Assembly: GCA_963728355.1 (NCBI GenBank)
Contig: CAVSJQ010000017.1
Span: 9,483-73,482, forward strand
Direction: 5' to 3'
Origin: Sva-07 sp963728355
GTDB taxonomy: Bacteria; Actinomycetota; Acidimicrobiia; Acidimicrobiales; Ilumatobacteraceae
Length of the DNA: 64,000 bases
Part shown: positions 1-8,130 of the stretch, in pieces
Layout of the letters: every line of letters begins with the position of its first letter
How positions within the stretch are numbered: position 1 is the stretch's first letter
Program-made: the position numbers and the translations under genes
Notes under the pieces: generated by a model
Databases searched by the model: none
The model's input: only the letters and a program-made list of their open reading frames with translations
Told to the model about the DNA's origin: nothing

Positions 1-120
1 CGGCGCGGTCCGCGCCGCGAGACGGCGCGCCGACTGCACGAGTGCAGGGTCGGGCGGCTGACGCTGGTATCCCGCGACGAGCTCTCGGTCAGCTGTTGCG
101 AGTTCTTCGGCGGTGATCAC
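1..120 (-). CDS. Possible N-terminal part of an unidentified protein, cut by the left edge
   Basis: Read on the minus strand from GTG at 118-120, the frame is open to the window edge and gives a plausible helical N-terminus (VITAEELATADRELVAGYQR). A TTG at 142-144 is an alternative start that adds LLRRGATA. It would be divergent from the DUF1990 gene with only 6-30 nt between starts, which is tight but possible. No family is recognised and only about 40 residues are visible. The plus-strand frame that leads into the DUF1990 gene is also open and GC3-rich here, so the coding strand is uncertain. Confidence 0.3.
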   Translation of the reverse strand, partial: MITAEELATADRELVAGYQRQPPDPALVQSARRLAARTAP

Positions 121-150
121 CGCGGTGGCGCCCCTGCGAAGCAACTCGGG

Positions 151-640
151 GTGGCGCTCACGTACTCGCCGGTCGGGATGTCGATGATGGACCCGCCGCC
201 GCCCGGGTACCGGCGGGATCGGTGGGTGCGCCAGCTCGACGGCGGCGACCACGTGTTCGAGCGAGCCGCTGACGCACTTCGTACGTGGCGGATGCATCGC
301 AACGCCGGACTGGTCGTGGAGGTCGGCGGTCCACCAACTCTCGATGTGGAGGTCGCCATGGCTGCCCCACTTCCGGTCGGGTACATCGACGTCGTATGCA
401 GAGTGGTCGATCTGATCGACGAGCCCGATCGTTATGGCTTCTCCTACGGGACGCTGCCCGTGCATCCCGAACAAGGAGAGGAGTCCTTCATCGTCACCCG
501 CGATACGAGCGGAGTCGTGACCTTCGAGATCGTCGCTGCTTGGCGGCTTCGACATGTACTGGCTCGCGCCTGCCCACCTGCTCCAGTCCCGAGGTATCGA
601 TCGCTACCTAGCGGCGATGCAGAAGGCCGCGACGACGTGA
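151..640 (+). pseudogene. DUF1990 (UPF0548) family protein, frameshifted near the C-terminus
   Basis: The frame from GTG 151 reads like the core of the DUF1990 family, whose function is unknown: LTYSPVG, PPPPGYR, FERAADALRTWRMHR and YGTLPVHPEQGEESF appear in order. After FEIVAA (523-540) this frame runs into an unrelated Arg/Pro-rich tail ending at 714. The expected C-terminus (YWLAPAHLLQ, RYLAAMQKA) lies one frame over and stops at 638-640. A single indel at roughly 530-545 would restore one protein of about 160 residues. It may be a real inactivating mutation or a sequencing error. The start could also lie upstream, because the frame is open to the window edge. Confidence 0.6.
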
Positions 641-850
641 CGATCCGGGGTCCGCGCGCCTCCGCTCACCCCGCGGAGGCGACGACTGCTCGGATCCACG
701 ACCCGTGGAGTTGAACGAACCACTCGGCGACCGGTTGGTTGTGGAGTTCGACGACAACGAGATTCCTCGACGAGACTGGTAGCCCCAGGCTGCGTGCCGA
801 AGCGGCCCGCGCAACGACGCAACTGTCGGGTGGGAAAGGGCGAGTTCGCC

Positions 851-1567
851 TCAGTCGCCGAGGAAATCGACGGGCTTCCACTCGGCGGCGTCCGGGGTGA
901 CGAACTCGATGTTCAGTTCGAGGTCTGCGACGCCGAGGCCGCCGTTGACGGTGAAGACGATCGTGCTCCCCGGTCCCGCGCCAGGAACGACGAATGACAG
1001 CAGGTTGTCGACGGTGTCGTCCCATGCCGACAGCGAGGCGAACACGTCGATCTGCTCGCCTTCTGCAGTGATGACGTGCGGGACGAAGATGCCGCCTCGT
1101 TCGGTGGCGTCCGAGCCGACGTCGAATCGGAACTGAACGAACATGCACTGTTCGTCGTCGGTGCCCTCCAGTTCGATCGCGTCTTCGCAGGCTCGGCCGA
1201 TGCTGCCGGCGGTCGGGTCGTTGGCGACGATGCCGACGATGTCGAGTGCGACGGTGGTTTCACTGACGTCCCACCGAGGTGGCGGCTGCTGGGTATTGAC
1301 GCGGTTGGAGTCGACGGATGATCTCCACACCACTGCCACGTTGTCGGCGAAAGGCTTTTCGGTCGTCGCCGACGTCGTTGCCGGTGTGGCAGGCGCTTCG
1401 CCTTCGCTGCTGCTCGACGCGTCCGTGGTTGTTGGCGGCTCGGTCACGGAAGTCGTTACAGCGGCGGGGACGGTCGCGGCCGTCGCTCCAGAATCGTCGT
1501 CGCTTTCGCATGCAGCGATCGTGAGTGCGAGCGCGGTCACGGCGACGATCGTGCGGTGGGTCGACAT
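851..1567 (-). CDS. Secreted lipoprotein with low-complexity linker, function unknown
   Basis: Start chosen at MSTHRTIVAV (1567); an in-frame ATG nine codons upstream gives an unlikely extension of the signal peptide. Residues 1-22 form a lipoprotein signal peptide with lipobox IAAC, so the Cys should be lipidated and the protein anchored outside the membrane. A Ser/Thr/Ala/Pro-rich linker of about 50 residues follows. The C-terminal domain (about 150 residues) is beta-rich (ALDIVGIVAND, CMFVQFRFDVG, IVFTVNGGLG), recalling the immunoglobulin-like DUF4352 type of actinobacterial lipoproteins, although I cannot confirm that family. Two Cys (ACEDA, EQCMF) may form a disulfide. It is convergent with the DUF1990 gene, with about 210 nt between them in which I see no gene. 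Confidence 0.75.
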   Translation of the reverse strand: MSTHRTIVAVTALALTIAACESDDDSGATAATVPAAVTTSVTEPPTTTDASSSSEGEAPATPATTSATTEKPFADNVAVVWRSSVDSNRVNTQQPPPRWDVSETTVALDIVGIVANDPTAGSIGRACEDAIELEGTDDEQCMFVQFRFDVGSDATERGGIFVPHVITAEGEQIDVFASLSAWDDTVDNLLSFVVPGAGPGSTIVFTVNGGLGVADLELNIEFVTPDAAEWKPVDFLGD

Positions 1568-1855
1568 GCGCCAATGGTATGCAAGCGCCGTCATGGACGG
1601 TCACGCTTCGGCGATGGACTGACCCGGCGGTGGCTTCTGTTGGCGCCTTCCATCCGCATCCGGGCCAGCGACACGGCTGCGCAACCCTCAGCTCAGCGAT
1701 TCACGGTCACGGGAATATGCAGCACCGCAACGGCTTCGAAGTCGCACACCTGCTGGGGCTCGGCGAGCGTCGGCAGCCGGATAGGCGAGTCGTCGGTCCG
1801 ACTCCGAGGGCGCTCGACGTGCAGATCGGGTGACCAAGTGGTGCAGGCTTACCGG

Positions 1856-2491
1856 ATGGCCCGAACGCACCTCTCCGACCCGCACGCCGTAACCACCGAT
1901 GACGAACTGATCGCACTCATCGGCTCGCCTGACGAGCGGGTCAAGATCAAACTCCGCAGCGAGATTGACGACACGGCCAGAGAGTTCATCGAGCGCTCAC
2001 CCTTCATCGTCGTCGCCACATGCGATGGCGACGGCCGACTCGACGCATCTCCCAAAGGAGACCCACCCGGATTCGTCCACGTCGTGGACTCCACGACGCT
2101 CGCCATCCCCGAACGAAAGGGGAACTCGCTCGGCTTCGGCCCACGAAACGTGCTCGCGACCGGCCGCATCGGGCTGATCTTCGTGGTCCCCGGCCAGCGC
2201 GAGACCTATCGGATCAATGGAACGGCCTACCTGACGAGCGACCCCGAGCTGCTCGATCGGCTCGCAGTCACGGGCAAGCCGGCGCTCATGGCGACGATCG
2301 TCGGCGTTGAGGAAGCGTTCTTCCACTGCGGGAAGGCGATGATCCGCGCCGAGCTCTGGGCCGCACCTGACGAGGCTGAAGCCGAGCGCCACCCCATCGC
2401 CAAACAGATCGGTGAACTCCTGGGCGACCAGAACCTTGTGGCAGTGGTCGCCGATGACCTCGAACAGAACTACCGGGACGACCTCTACTGA
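1856..2491 (+). CDS. Pyridoxamine-5'-phosphate-oxidase-like FMN-binding protein (MSMEG_1061-type)
   Basis: 211 residues from ATG 1856 (MARTHLSDP); GTG codons at 1838 and 1841 are alternative in-frame starts. The core REFIERSPFIVVATCDGDGR followed by DASPKGDPPGFV, IPERKGNSLGFG and NVLATGRIGLIFVVPG is the split-barrel flavin fold of the PPOX superfamily, and the order matches the actinobacterial MSMEG_1061-like group. Such proteins bind FMN or F420 in the cytoplasm; the substrate is unknown. The C-terminal part (FFHCGKAMIRAELW) is also typical. It is divergent from the lipoprotein gene across about 290 nt that presumably hold both promoters; I saw no clear operator there. Confidence 0.85.
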   Translation: MARTHLSDPHAVTTDDELIALIGSPDERVKIKLRSEIDDTAREFIERSPFIVVATCDGDGRLDASPKGDPPGFVHVVDSTTLAIPERKGNSLGFGPRNVLATGRIGLIFVVPGQRETYRINGTAYLTSDPELLDRLAVTGKPALMATIVGVEEAFFHCGKAMIRAELWAAPDEAEAERHPIAKQIGELLGDQNLVAVVADDLEQNYRDDLY

Positions 2492-2746
2492 GGGACGGTG
2501 TCGGGCCCAGTTGTCCCGCATGGTCGTGCGAGGGTCAGCGCCCGTGCGGTGGCCAGCCCGGGCGTGATCGGCGGTCTCGTTGCCTTTGTCTGGACGCTTC
2601 GCCACCGACCGAGCGAAGCGATCGCCGCCCGCTCGAGCCAGACGGGACATCCGCGCTGCAGGTCCGGGTGATCGGCCGCACGGCCGAGTGCTGCTGGCCG
2701 TCCGTTCGCCAATATCGAGTCCCTCTGACGGCACTACGCTGCGGAA

Positions 2747-3424
2747 ATGGTGCTGCGCGTCGTCCTCGCCGAGGACAGCTTCCTGATGCGCGATGGGATC
2801 AACGCCCTCCTCGAACTGGACGACGAGGTCGACGTCGTCGCATCGTGCGAGGACTACGACACGCTGCTCGCTGCGGTCGAGGAGCATCGCCCCGATGTGG
2901 TCCTGACCGACATCCGCATGCCACCGTGCCAGACCGACGAGGGCATCAGGGCTGCCGACGTCATCCGATCCACACACCCCGAGATCGGAGTGGTGGTGCT
3001 CAGCCAGTACGTCGAGCCAGAGTACGCGCGGCGCCTGTTCGAGCACGGCTCCGACGGTCGGGCGTACCTGCTCAAGGAGCGCGTCGCCGATCTCGACGAT
3101 CTCGGAGGGGCACTTCGTCGCGTCGCCGATGGTGGGTCGGTCGTCGACCCCAAAGTGGTCGAAGCGCTCATCGGCATCGAGACGAACCGGGAATCGGTCG
3201 CGCTGGAACGACTGACCGATCGCGAGCGAGATGTGCTCGCCGAGATGGCGGCGGGGAAGAGCAACTCGTCGATCGGCGAAGCGTTGTTCATCTCGGCCCG
3301 ATCGGTCGAGAAGCACATCAACGCGATCTTCACCAAGCTCGATCTCGTGCAGACCGACGACGTGCACCGCAGGGTTCAGGCGGTGTTGGTCTTTCTCGGC
3401 CTGGGCGCCGCCGGTAGGGGCTGA
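2747..3424 (+). CDS. NarL/FixJ-family response regulator (receiver + LuxR HTH)
   Basis: 225 residues. The receiver domain covers about 1-130, with acidic pocket E9-D10, phospho-acceptor D55 (VVLTDIRMPP) and the conserved Lys in YLLKERV. A LuxR-type HTH follows at about 155-215 (LTDRERDVLAEMAAGKSN, SARSVEKHINAIFTKL). The receiver closely resembles that of the cyclase fusion at 8127-9431: both share ALLEL, DYD, TDIRMPP followed by a short insertion and EGI.AA, and GGS..DPK.VEAL. The two regulators are therefore paralogues and probably take phosphate from the same class of kinase, most simply the kinase pair encoded on the opposite strand just downstream. It probably controls transcription of unknown targets. 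Confidence 0.93.
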   Translation: MVLRVVLAEDSFLMRDGINALLELDDEVDVVASCEDYDTLLAAVEEHRPDVVLTDIRMPPCQTDEGIRAADVIRSTHPEIGVVVLSQYVEPEYARRLFEHGSDGRAYLLKERVADLDDLGGALRRVADGGSVVDPKVVEALIGIETNRESVALERLTDRERDVLAEMAAGKSNSSIGEALFISARSVEKHINAIFTKLDLVQTDDVHRRVQAVLVFLGLGAAGRG

Positions 3425-3486
3425 CCCCCCTCGGAGAGCGGGCCACCCCGGTGGCCTGCCAGCTGGCATGGTGCGATGATCGAGTG

Positions 3487-3855
3487 GTGACCGATGTCCG
3501 CGTTCTCATCGTCGACGACCAGCTGCCGTTCCGTGAGGCCTCGCGCATGGTCGTCGAGATGACGGACGGGTTCGAGGTCGCCGGTGAGGCGGTCAATGGC
3601 GAGGACGCCGTCGACATGGCGTCGACGCTGCGGCCCGACCTCGTACTGATGGACGTCCAGATGCCCGGCATCGACGGCATCGAGGCGACCCGTCGGATCA
3701 TGCTCCTCGACGAGCCGCCGCACGTCCTGGTGATGTCGACGCACGAGTCGGGGAGCTACGAGGCGCCCGCGCTGGCGGCCGGCGCGATCGGGTTCCTCCC
3801 CAAGTCGATGTTCGGCATGGATGCACTCGAGGAGACCTGGGCGGGTCTCCGGTAG
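3487..3855 (+). CDS. Stand-alone receiver domain protein
   Basis: About 122 residues from GTG 3487 (VTDVRVLIVDDQ). GTG 3484 is an alternative, and an ATG at 3451 would add a poor N-terminal extension. It is a single CheY-like receiver: acidic pair in LIVDD, phospho-acceptor Asp in LVLMDVQMPG, switch Thr/Ser in VLVMSTH, conserved Lys in FLPKS. There is no output domain; the reading frame stops right after the domain. It follows the NarL-type regulator by 62 nt on the same strand and is convergent with the kinase operon. It could act as a phosphate sink or a protein-protein switch for that system, which is inference from position. Confidence 0.85.
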   Translation: MTDVRVLIVDDQLPFREASRMVVEMTDGFEVAGEAVNGEDAVDMASTLRPDLVLMDVQMPGIDGIEATRRIMLLDEPPHVLVMSTHESGSYEAPALAAGAIGFLPKSMFGMDALEETWAGLR

Positions 3856-3946
3856 CTCGATGAGCGCCCTGTCGACGTTCTCGTGAACAAGTTGCGTTGT
3901 CGAAGCGCACATCGTTCACGAGTTCAGTGCGCTGACACGGCACTCG

Positions 3947-6007
3947 TCAGACGCCTGCGCGCGTCGTGGTCGGCACGGTGCCCGAAACCGTCGTGCCGCG
4001 GCCCGGGTCGGAACGGATCGTGAACGAGCCACCGACCGTGTCGAGACGGTCGGCGATGCCGTCGAGCCCGGTTCCCCGGCCGACCGTGGCGGTGTCGAAG
4101 CCGTGGCCGTCGTCGGTGATCTCGAACGCCAGGGTGCCGTTCACCGCCGTGAGGCTGACGGTCGCCGAGTCGGTGTTCGCGTACTTGCTCGTGTTCTGAA
4201 GTGCCTCGAGCACGGTGAAGTACACGGCGGATTCGACCTCGCGCCGATACCGCCCGATGTCGTTGGTGCGCACCGATACCGAGAGCGCAGACGTTCGGGC
4301 TTGCTGTCCGATTGCCACCGCGAGCCCCTCGGCTTCCAGCAGTGGAGGGTAGATCCCCCTGGCGAACTCGCGGACCGCCGCGATCGCGTCACCGACCTGC
4401 TGTTCGAGCTGCGTGAGGAGCGCGGCGGTCTTGGTGGCACCGAGCTGCTCGGCACGCTTGCGCGTCGGGCCCAGCTTCACCTTCAGCGCGACCAGTTGTT
4501 GCTGGGGGCCGCTGTCGAGCGTGTTCTCCAGGTCGCGTCGGGCGGCGTCGGCGGCAGCGAGCACACGCTCGCGGGATGCTTCGAGTTCGACGATCTGGTG
4601 GCGCAGTTCGGCGGTCAGGCGGGTGTTGCGCAGCGCCAGGCCCAGCCCGGCGGCGAGATCAGCCAGCAGGGCCGACTCGGCGGTGGTGACCGTCTCGCCC
4701 GGTTGCTTCGTCAGCGAGATGCCACCGAGCAAGTCGCCGCCGTGGATCACGGGCAACGACCGGTCGGCCTGCGGGTCGACGAACTCGTCGAGGTCGCCGA
4801 TCGACCGTTCCGCTGCGTCCGGTGGCCAGGTCGACGCGGTCCGGAACCCGTCGGCGGATCGGACCCACAGCGCAGCCGTCGCTGCCCCGGTGGCGTCGAC
4901 GATCAGCTTCGGCGCCTGTTCGATCAACTCGTCGTCGGACAACTCCGACGAGCGGTGCGAGAACTGCACGAGGATCTCGTGTGGCGTCGCTCGTTCGCCG
5001 TAGACGAGCCGGTTCGCCCACCGTTCGACCGATCGGCGCATCGGCTGGAAGGCGATCGCCACCAGCGCCGTCGCCGCGATCGAGAGTCCGAACCCGGTGT
5101 CTCCGCCGAGGAGTGCACCGAGCCCGACGACGATCGCGACGTACACGCCACCGATGAAGATCGCCAGTGCGCCGTAGGTCACCGAGCGGCTGATGATCCG
5201 GTCGATCTCGTAGAGCCGGTACCGCATGATCGCGACTCCCACGGCGAGCGGGATGAGCACGATCCCCACGGAGTCGATCAGCAGAAACGAGCGGTCCTCG
5301 GTTCCGAGCGGCGCGATGGCGACGTTCGCCATGAGGATCGTGATGTTGCCGCTCACCGCCACGGCGATCCAGCCCACCTGTCGGCGTTCGATCGGATCGC
5401 CGTGACGCATCCTGACGACGAGTCGAGCCGCAGTGACGTAGGCGAAGAAGAAGAAGACGACGAAGAGCACCTGACTGACGTCGTGGAAGAGCTCTGCGAG
5501 CCGATCGTCCACGAACGGGTGCGGGTAGGCCTCCGTCTCCGGCAGGACCTGCGGTGTGGCGAAGACCGTCGTGACGGTCAACAGGACGGCGAGCGCACCG
5601 CTTCCCCGCAGCAGCCTCCGATCGGTCGTGTTGTGGGTCCGGCCGTCGGGAAAGATCAGCCACATCGCGGCGATCAACCAGGTGGCCGGGGCGGAGGCGA
5701 CCGTGGCGATGAGCGCCACCCAGGCGGTCGGACCGGTGCGCCCAGCGTCGTCGAGACTCTCGGCGGTGACCAGTCCGGCGCTCACCACGCCCCAGAGCGA
5801 GCCGTAGGCCACGAGCAGAAGCCCGATCGTGTTCCCCCGCCGTACGACGATCAGGCCGCCGACCAGGAGATAGGTGCCGAAGACGACCAGGGTGACGAGC
5901 TCGACGCTGCGCAGCTGCGCGACCACGACGACGACCGAGGCGAGGTAGACGACCACTCCGACGAGCAGCAGCCGCACTGGCCAGGTGAACGTTCGGATTC
6001 CGTTCAT
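3947..6007 (-). CDS. Membrane histidine-kinase-like protein with ATPase domain intact but phospho-acceptor His replaced by Asp
   Basis: 686 residues. About ten hydrophobic segments fill residues 10-325 and end in the family motif RYRLYEIDRIISRSVTY and LVYGERATPHEIL. A GAF-like region (about 340-460) and a coiled coil follow. The HisKA_3 dimerisation box reads RRDLENTLDSGPQQQLVALK. The paralogue next door has DLHDGAQQ here, so the His position is D498 (codon 4514-4516). The HATPase domain looks complete: N-box EALQNTSKYAN (N605), G1 DDGHGF (632-637), G2 GRGTGL (643-648). The start ATG overlaps the stop of the upstream kinase gene (ATGA), indicating translational coupling. It should bind ATP but cannot autophosphorylate on His in the usual way. 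Confidence 0.9.
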   Translation of the reverse strand: MNGIRTFTWPVRLLLVGVVVYLASVVVVVAQLRSVELVTLVVFGTYLLVGGLIVVRRGNTIGLLLVAYGSLWGVVSAGLVTAESLDDAGRTGPTAWVALIATVASAPATWLIAAMWLIFPDGRTHNTTDRRLLRGSGALAVLLTVTTVFATPQVLPETEAYPHPFVDDRLAELFHDVSQVLFVVFFFFAYVTAARLVVRMRHGDPIERRQVGWIAVAVSGNITILMANVAIAPLGTEDRSFLLIDSVGIVLIPLAVGVAIMRYRLYEIDRIISRSVTYGALAIFIGGVYVAIVVGLGALLGGDTGFGLSIAATALVAIAFQPMRRSVERWANRLVYGERATPHEILVQFSHRSSELSDDELIEQAPKLIVDATGAATAALWVRSADGFRTASTWPPDAAERSIGDLDEFVDPQADRSLPVIHGGDLLGGISLTKQPGETVTTAESALLADLAAGLGLALRNTRLTAELRHQIVELEASRERVLAAADAARRDLENTLDSGPQQQLVALKVKLGPTRKRAEQLGATKTAALLTQLEQQVGDAIAAVREFARGIYPPLLEAEGLAVAIGQQARTSALSVSVRTNDIGRYRREVESAVYFTVLEALQNTSKYANTDSATVSLTAVNGTLAFEITDDGHGFDTATVGRGTGLDGIADRLDTVGGSFTIRSDPGRGTTVSGTVPTTTRAGV

Positions 6008-8130
6008 GCCGGCTCGAACATGGTCTCGCTGACCGGCAGGATGCTCGTGATCCCCGTCTGCCCGCTCGATCGCTCCTCGACGGTGGTCGTCCCGCCGGCG
6101 GCGTCGATCCGGTCCGTGACCGAGGTGAGGTCGAGTGCCGTGGTGCAGCCATCGATGTCGAGACTCACGACAAGGTCGGCACCCGACGCCGCGACGGCAG
6201 CACGCACAGCCGTTGCCCCCGACATCCGAGCCCGCTCGACGGTCTCGAGCACGCAGAAGTAGACGGTCTCCTCCGACTTGCGGCCGTATCGCCCCACGCC
6301 GTCGGTCGAGATGCTCAGGTCGACGGGCGACATCCGCTCGACGGCTCGCAACGCTGCCTCCAGCCCTTCGGAGTCGAGCAGCGGCGGGTAGATCCCGTGA
6401 GCGACGGCGCGGAGTGCGTCCACGGCGTGCTGCGTCTCGTCGGCCAACGCCGTGACACGGGCGGCGATCTCGTCGGCGTTCTCCCGTTGGGCGATCGTGC
6501 GAGCGATGCCGAGCTTGACCTTGAGGGCGACCACCTGCTGCTGGGCCCCGTCGTGCAGGTCGCGCTCGAGACGGTGGCGCTCGGCGTCTCGCGCGGCGAT
6601 CAGCCGACGCCGCGACGCCCGAACGTCTGCGGCGCGCTGTTCGAGCTCGCTGTTCAGGCTGATGTTGCGCAGCAGGAGACCGGACGCCGCTGCGACGTCG
6701 GACAGCAACTGGCGGTCAACGGGCGTGATCGGGTCGTTGCTGGGCTTGGTGATGGTGAGCGCTCCGAACGGCACGCCGTGATGGAGAACCGGCAGGGACT
6801 CGGTGAAATCGTCATCGACCAGACCGTCGATCGCCACGGGCTCGATGCCGAACTGTCCTGCGTCGGGAAACACACCACTCGCCCGGAGCACCCCGCCGCT
6901 GGCGACCCACACGATCGCGCGTTCGGCCCCCGTGCCTCGTGCGAGCAGTTGCGCGAGGTCGCCGGTGCCGTCGCCGGCAGCGACGGCGGGGAGGCTGGAG
7001 GTCACCTGGGACAGCACCTCGTACGGACTCACCCGATCGCCGTACACCAAGCGGTTGGCGGCCCGTTGGAGGCGGGAGCGGATCGGTTCGAACAGCATGG
7101 CGACCATGGCCGAGGCGACGATCGGCAAGATCAGCCCGGGGCCCCCGTCATCCGAACGGCCGATGATCAACAACGGACCGACGACGATCGCCGCGTAGAG
7201 CCCGACGATCACGATGGCGAGGCCCAAGTAGGTGACGGACTTCGAGATGATCGTGTCGATCTCGTAGAGCCGGTACCTGGTGATTGCCACCCAGAACGAG
7301 CCGATCAGCACGGCGAGCGGCACCAGGTTGAGGACGTTCTCCACCGTGGGATCGGACGGGCTGGCGAGACCGCCCCGGATCACGAAGATCGCGATCTCGC
7401 CGAGGACGAGAAAGGCTCCGCCCGACGCGATCCACCGGATCTGTCGACGGATGACGGCATCTCCGGAGCGGTAGCGCGCGACGAGCGCCGCGATGCCGAA
7501 GACGGCCCCGAGCTGAGCGAGCACGACCACGACCTCGACGGCGGTCCCGAAGGTTCCGCTGACCGATGGGACTTCGTAGGTGCTCCACCGGTTGTTGAGG
7601 ACGAGACTCGCGATGACCGCCAGCGTCAGCGCCGCCACCTGGTACCAGCCCACCCAGCGCCACCTCGGCGACGGCAACCGGCCGTCGGGGAACAACAGGA
7701 GTCCCAGAGTGAGCGGGAGGAACACACAGGGCAGCCAGAACGTCACCATGACCCCCATTGCGACCGCGGCCGGCCAGGGCTGGTCGGCCGGGATGAACGC
7801 AATGGTGTCCCGCTGGTCGACCGTCGATGCCGGAACCGAGAGCACCAGGACCGCGACGCACGCCGAGTACAGCGCACCGAAGAACGCCGCCCAGGTGTAG
7901 GCCCACACCGATCCGTTCCTGGGCTGCGCCGGGAGCACGGTCCACGCCAATGCCCCGAACCCCACGCCGACGAGCGCGTTGACCGGAGCGGCCACCTCCC
8001 ACGCGATCTCCCACCGGCCGACCGCGGCCGCAACAGCGAGGCCGCCGATCGCAACGACGACAGATGATCCGGCAAGAGCCCGTCCGAAACGGATTCGTTG
8101 TTCGTCCGTCACTGCTCTGGCGACGCTCAT
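6004..8130 (-). CDS. Membrane histidine-kinase-like protein with intact phospho-acceptor His but degenerate ATPase domain
   Basis: 708 residues from ATG 8130 (MSVARAVTDE), which overlaps the stop of the cyclase gene (ATGA). The architecture matches its neighbour: multiple membrane segments in 1-350, RYRLYEIDTIISKSVTY, LVYGDRVSPYEVL, a GAF-like region, then HisKA_3 with a canonical box LERDLHDGAQQQVVALK (H526, codon 6553-6555). The C-terminal ATPase domain is broken. The N-box reads ETVERARMSG, with Arg633 where Asn is needed; the DxGxG G1 motif is replaced by DIDGCTTALD; the glycine-rich G2 segment is missing. It should be unable to bind ATP productively and is probably phosphorylated in trans by the product of 3947-6007. 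Confidence 0.9.
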   Translation of the reverse strand: MSVARAVTDEQRIRFGRALAGSSVVVAIGGLAVAAAVGRWEIAWEVAAPVNALVGVGFGALAWTVLPAQPRNGSVWAYTWAAFFGALYSACVAVLVLSVPASTVDQRDTIAFIPADQPWPAAVAMGVMVTFWLPCVFLPLTLGLLLFPDGRLPSPRWRWVGWYQVAALTLAVIASLVLNNRWSTYEVPSVSGTFGTAVEVVVVLAQLGAVFGIAALVARYRSGDAVIRRQIRWIASGGAFLVLGEIAIFVIRGGLASPSDPTVENVLNLVPLAVLIGSFWVAITRYRLYEIDTIISKSVTYLGLAIVIVGLYAAIVVGPLLIIGRSDDGGPGLILPIVASAMVAMLFEPIRSRLQRAANRLVYGDRVSPYEVLSQVTSSLPAVAAGDGTGDLAQLLARGTGAERAIVWVASGGVLRASGVFPDAGQFGIEPVAIDGLVDDDFTESLPVLHHGVPFGALTITKPSNDPITPVDRQLLSDVAAASGLLLRNISLNSELEQRAADVRASRRRLIAARDAERHRLERDLHDGAQQQVVALKVKLGIARTIAQRENADEIAARVTALADETQHAVDALRAVAHGIYPPLLDSEGLEAALRAVERMSPVDLSISTDGVGRYGRKSEETVYFCVLETVERARMSGATAVRAAVAASGADLVVSLDIDGCTTALDLTSVTDRIDAAGGTTTVEERSSGQTGITSILPVSETMFEPA

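Noticed and set aside
2485..2712. Possible small minus-strand gene between PPOX and the NarL regulator
   Set aside because: 75 residues, basic, no recognisable motif, no ribosome site; not supportable.
3947..8067. Long open frames on the plus strand opposite the kinase genes (about 4103-6262 and 6397-8067)
   Set aside because: They are Arg/Asp/Gly/His-rich mirror frames caused by GC-biased third positions in the real kinase genes; no family motifs.
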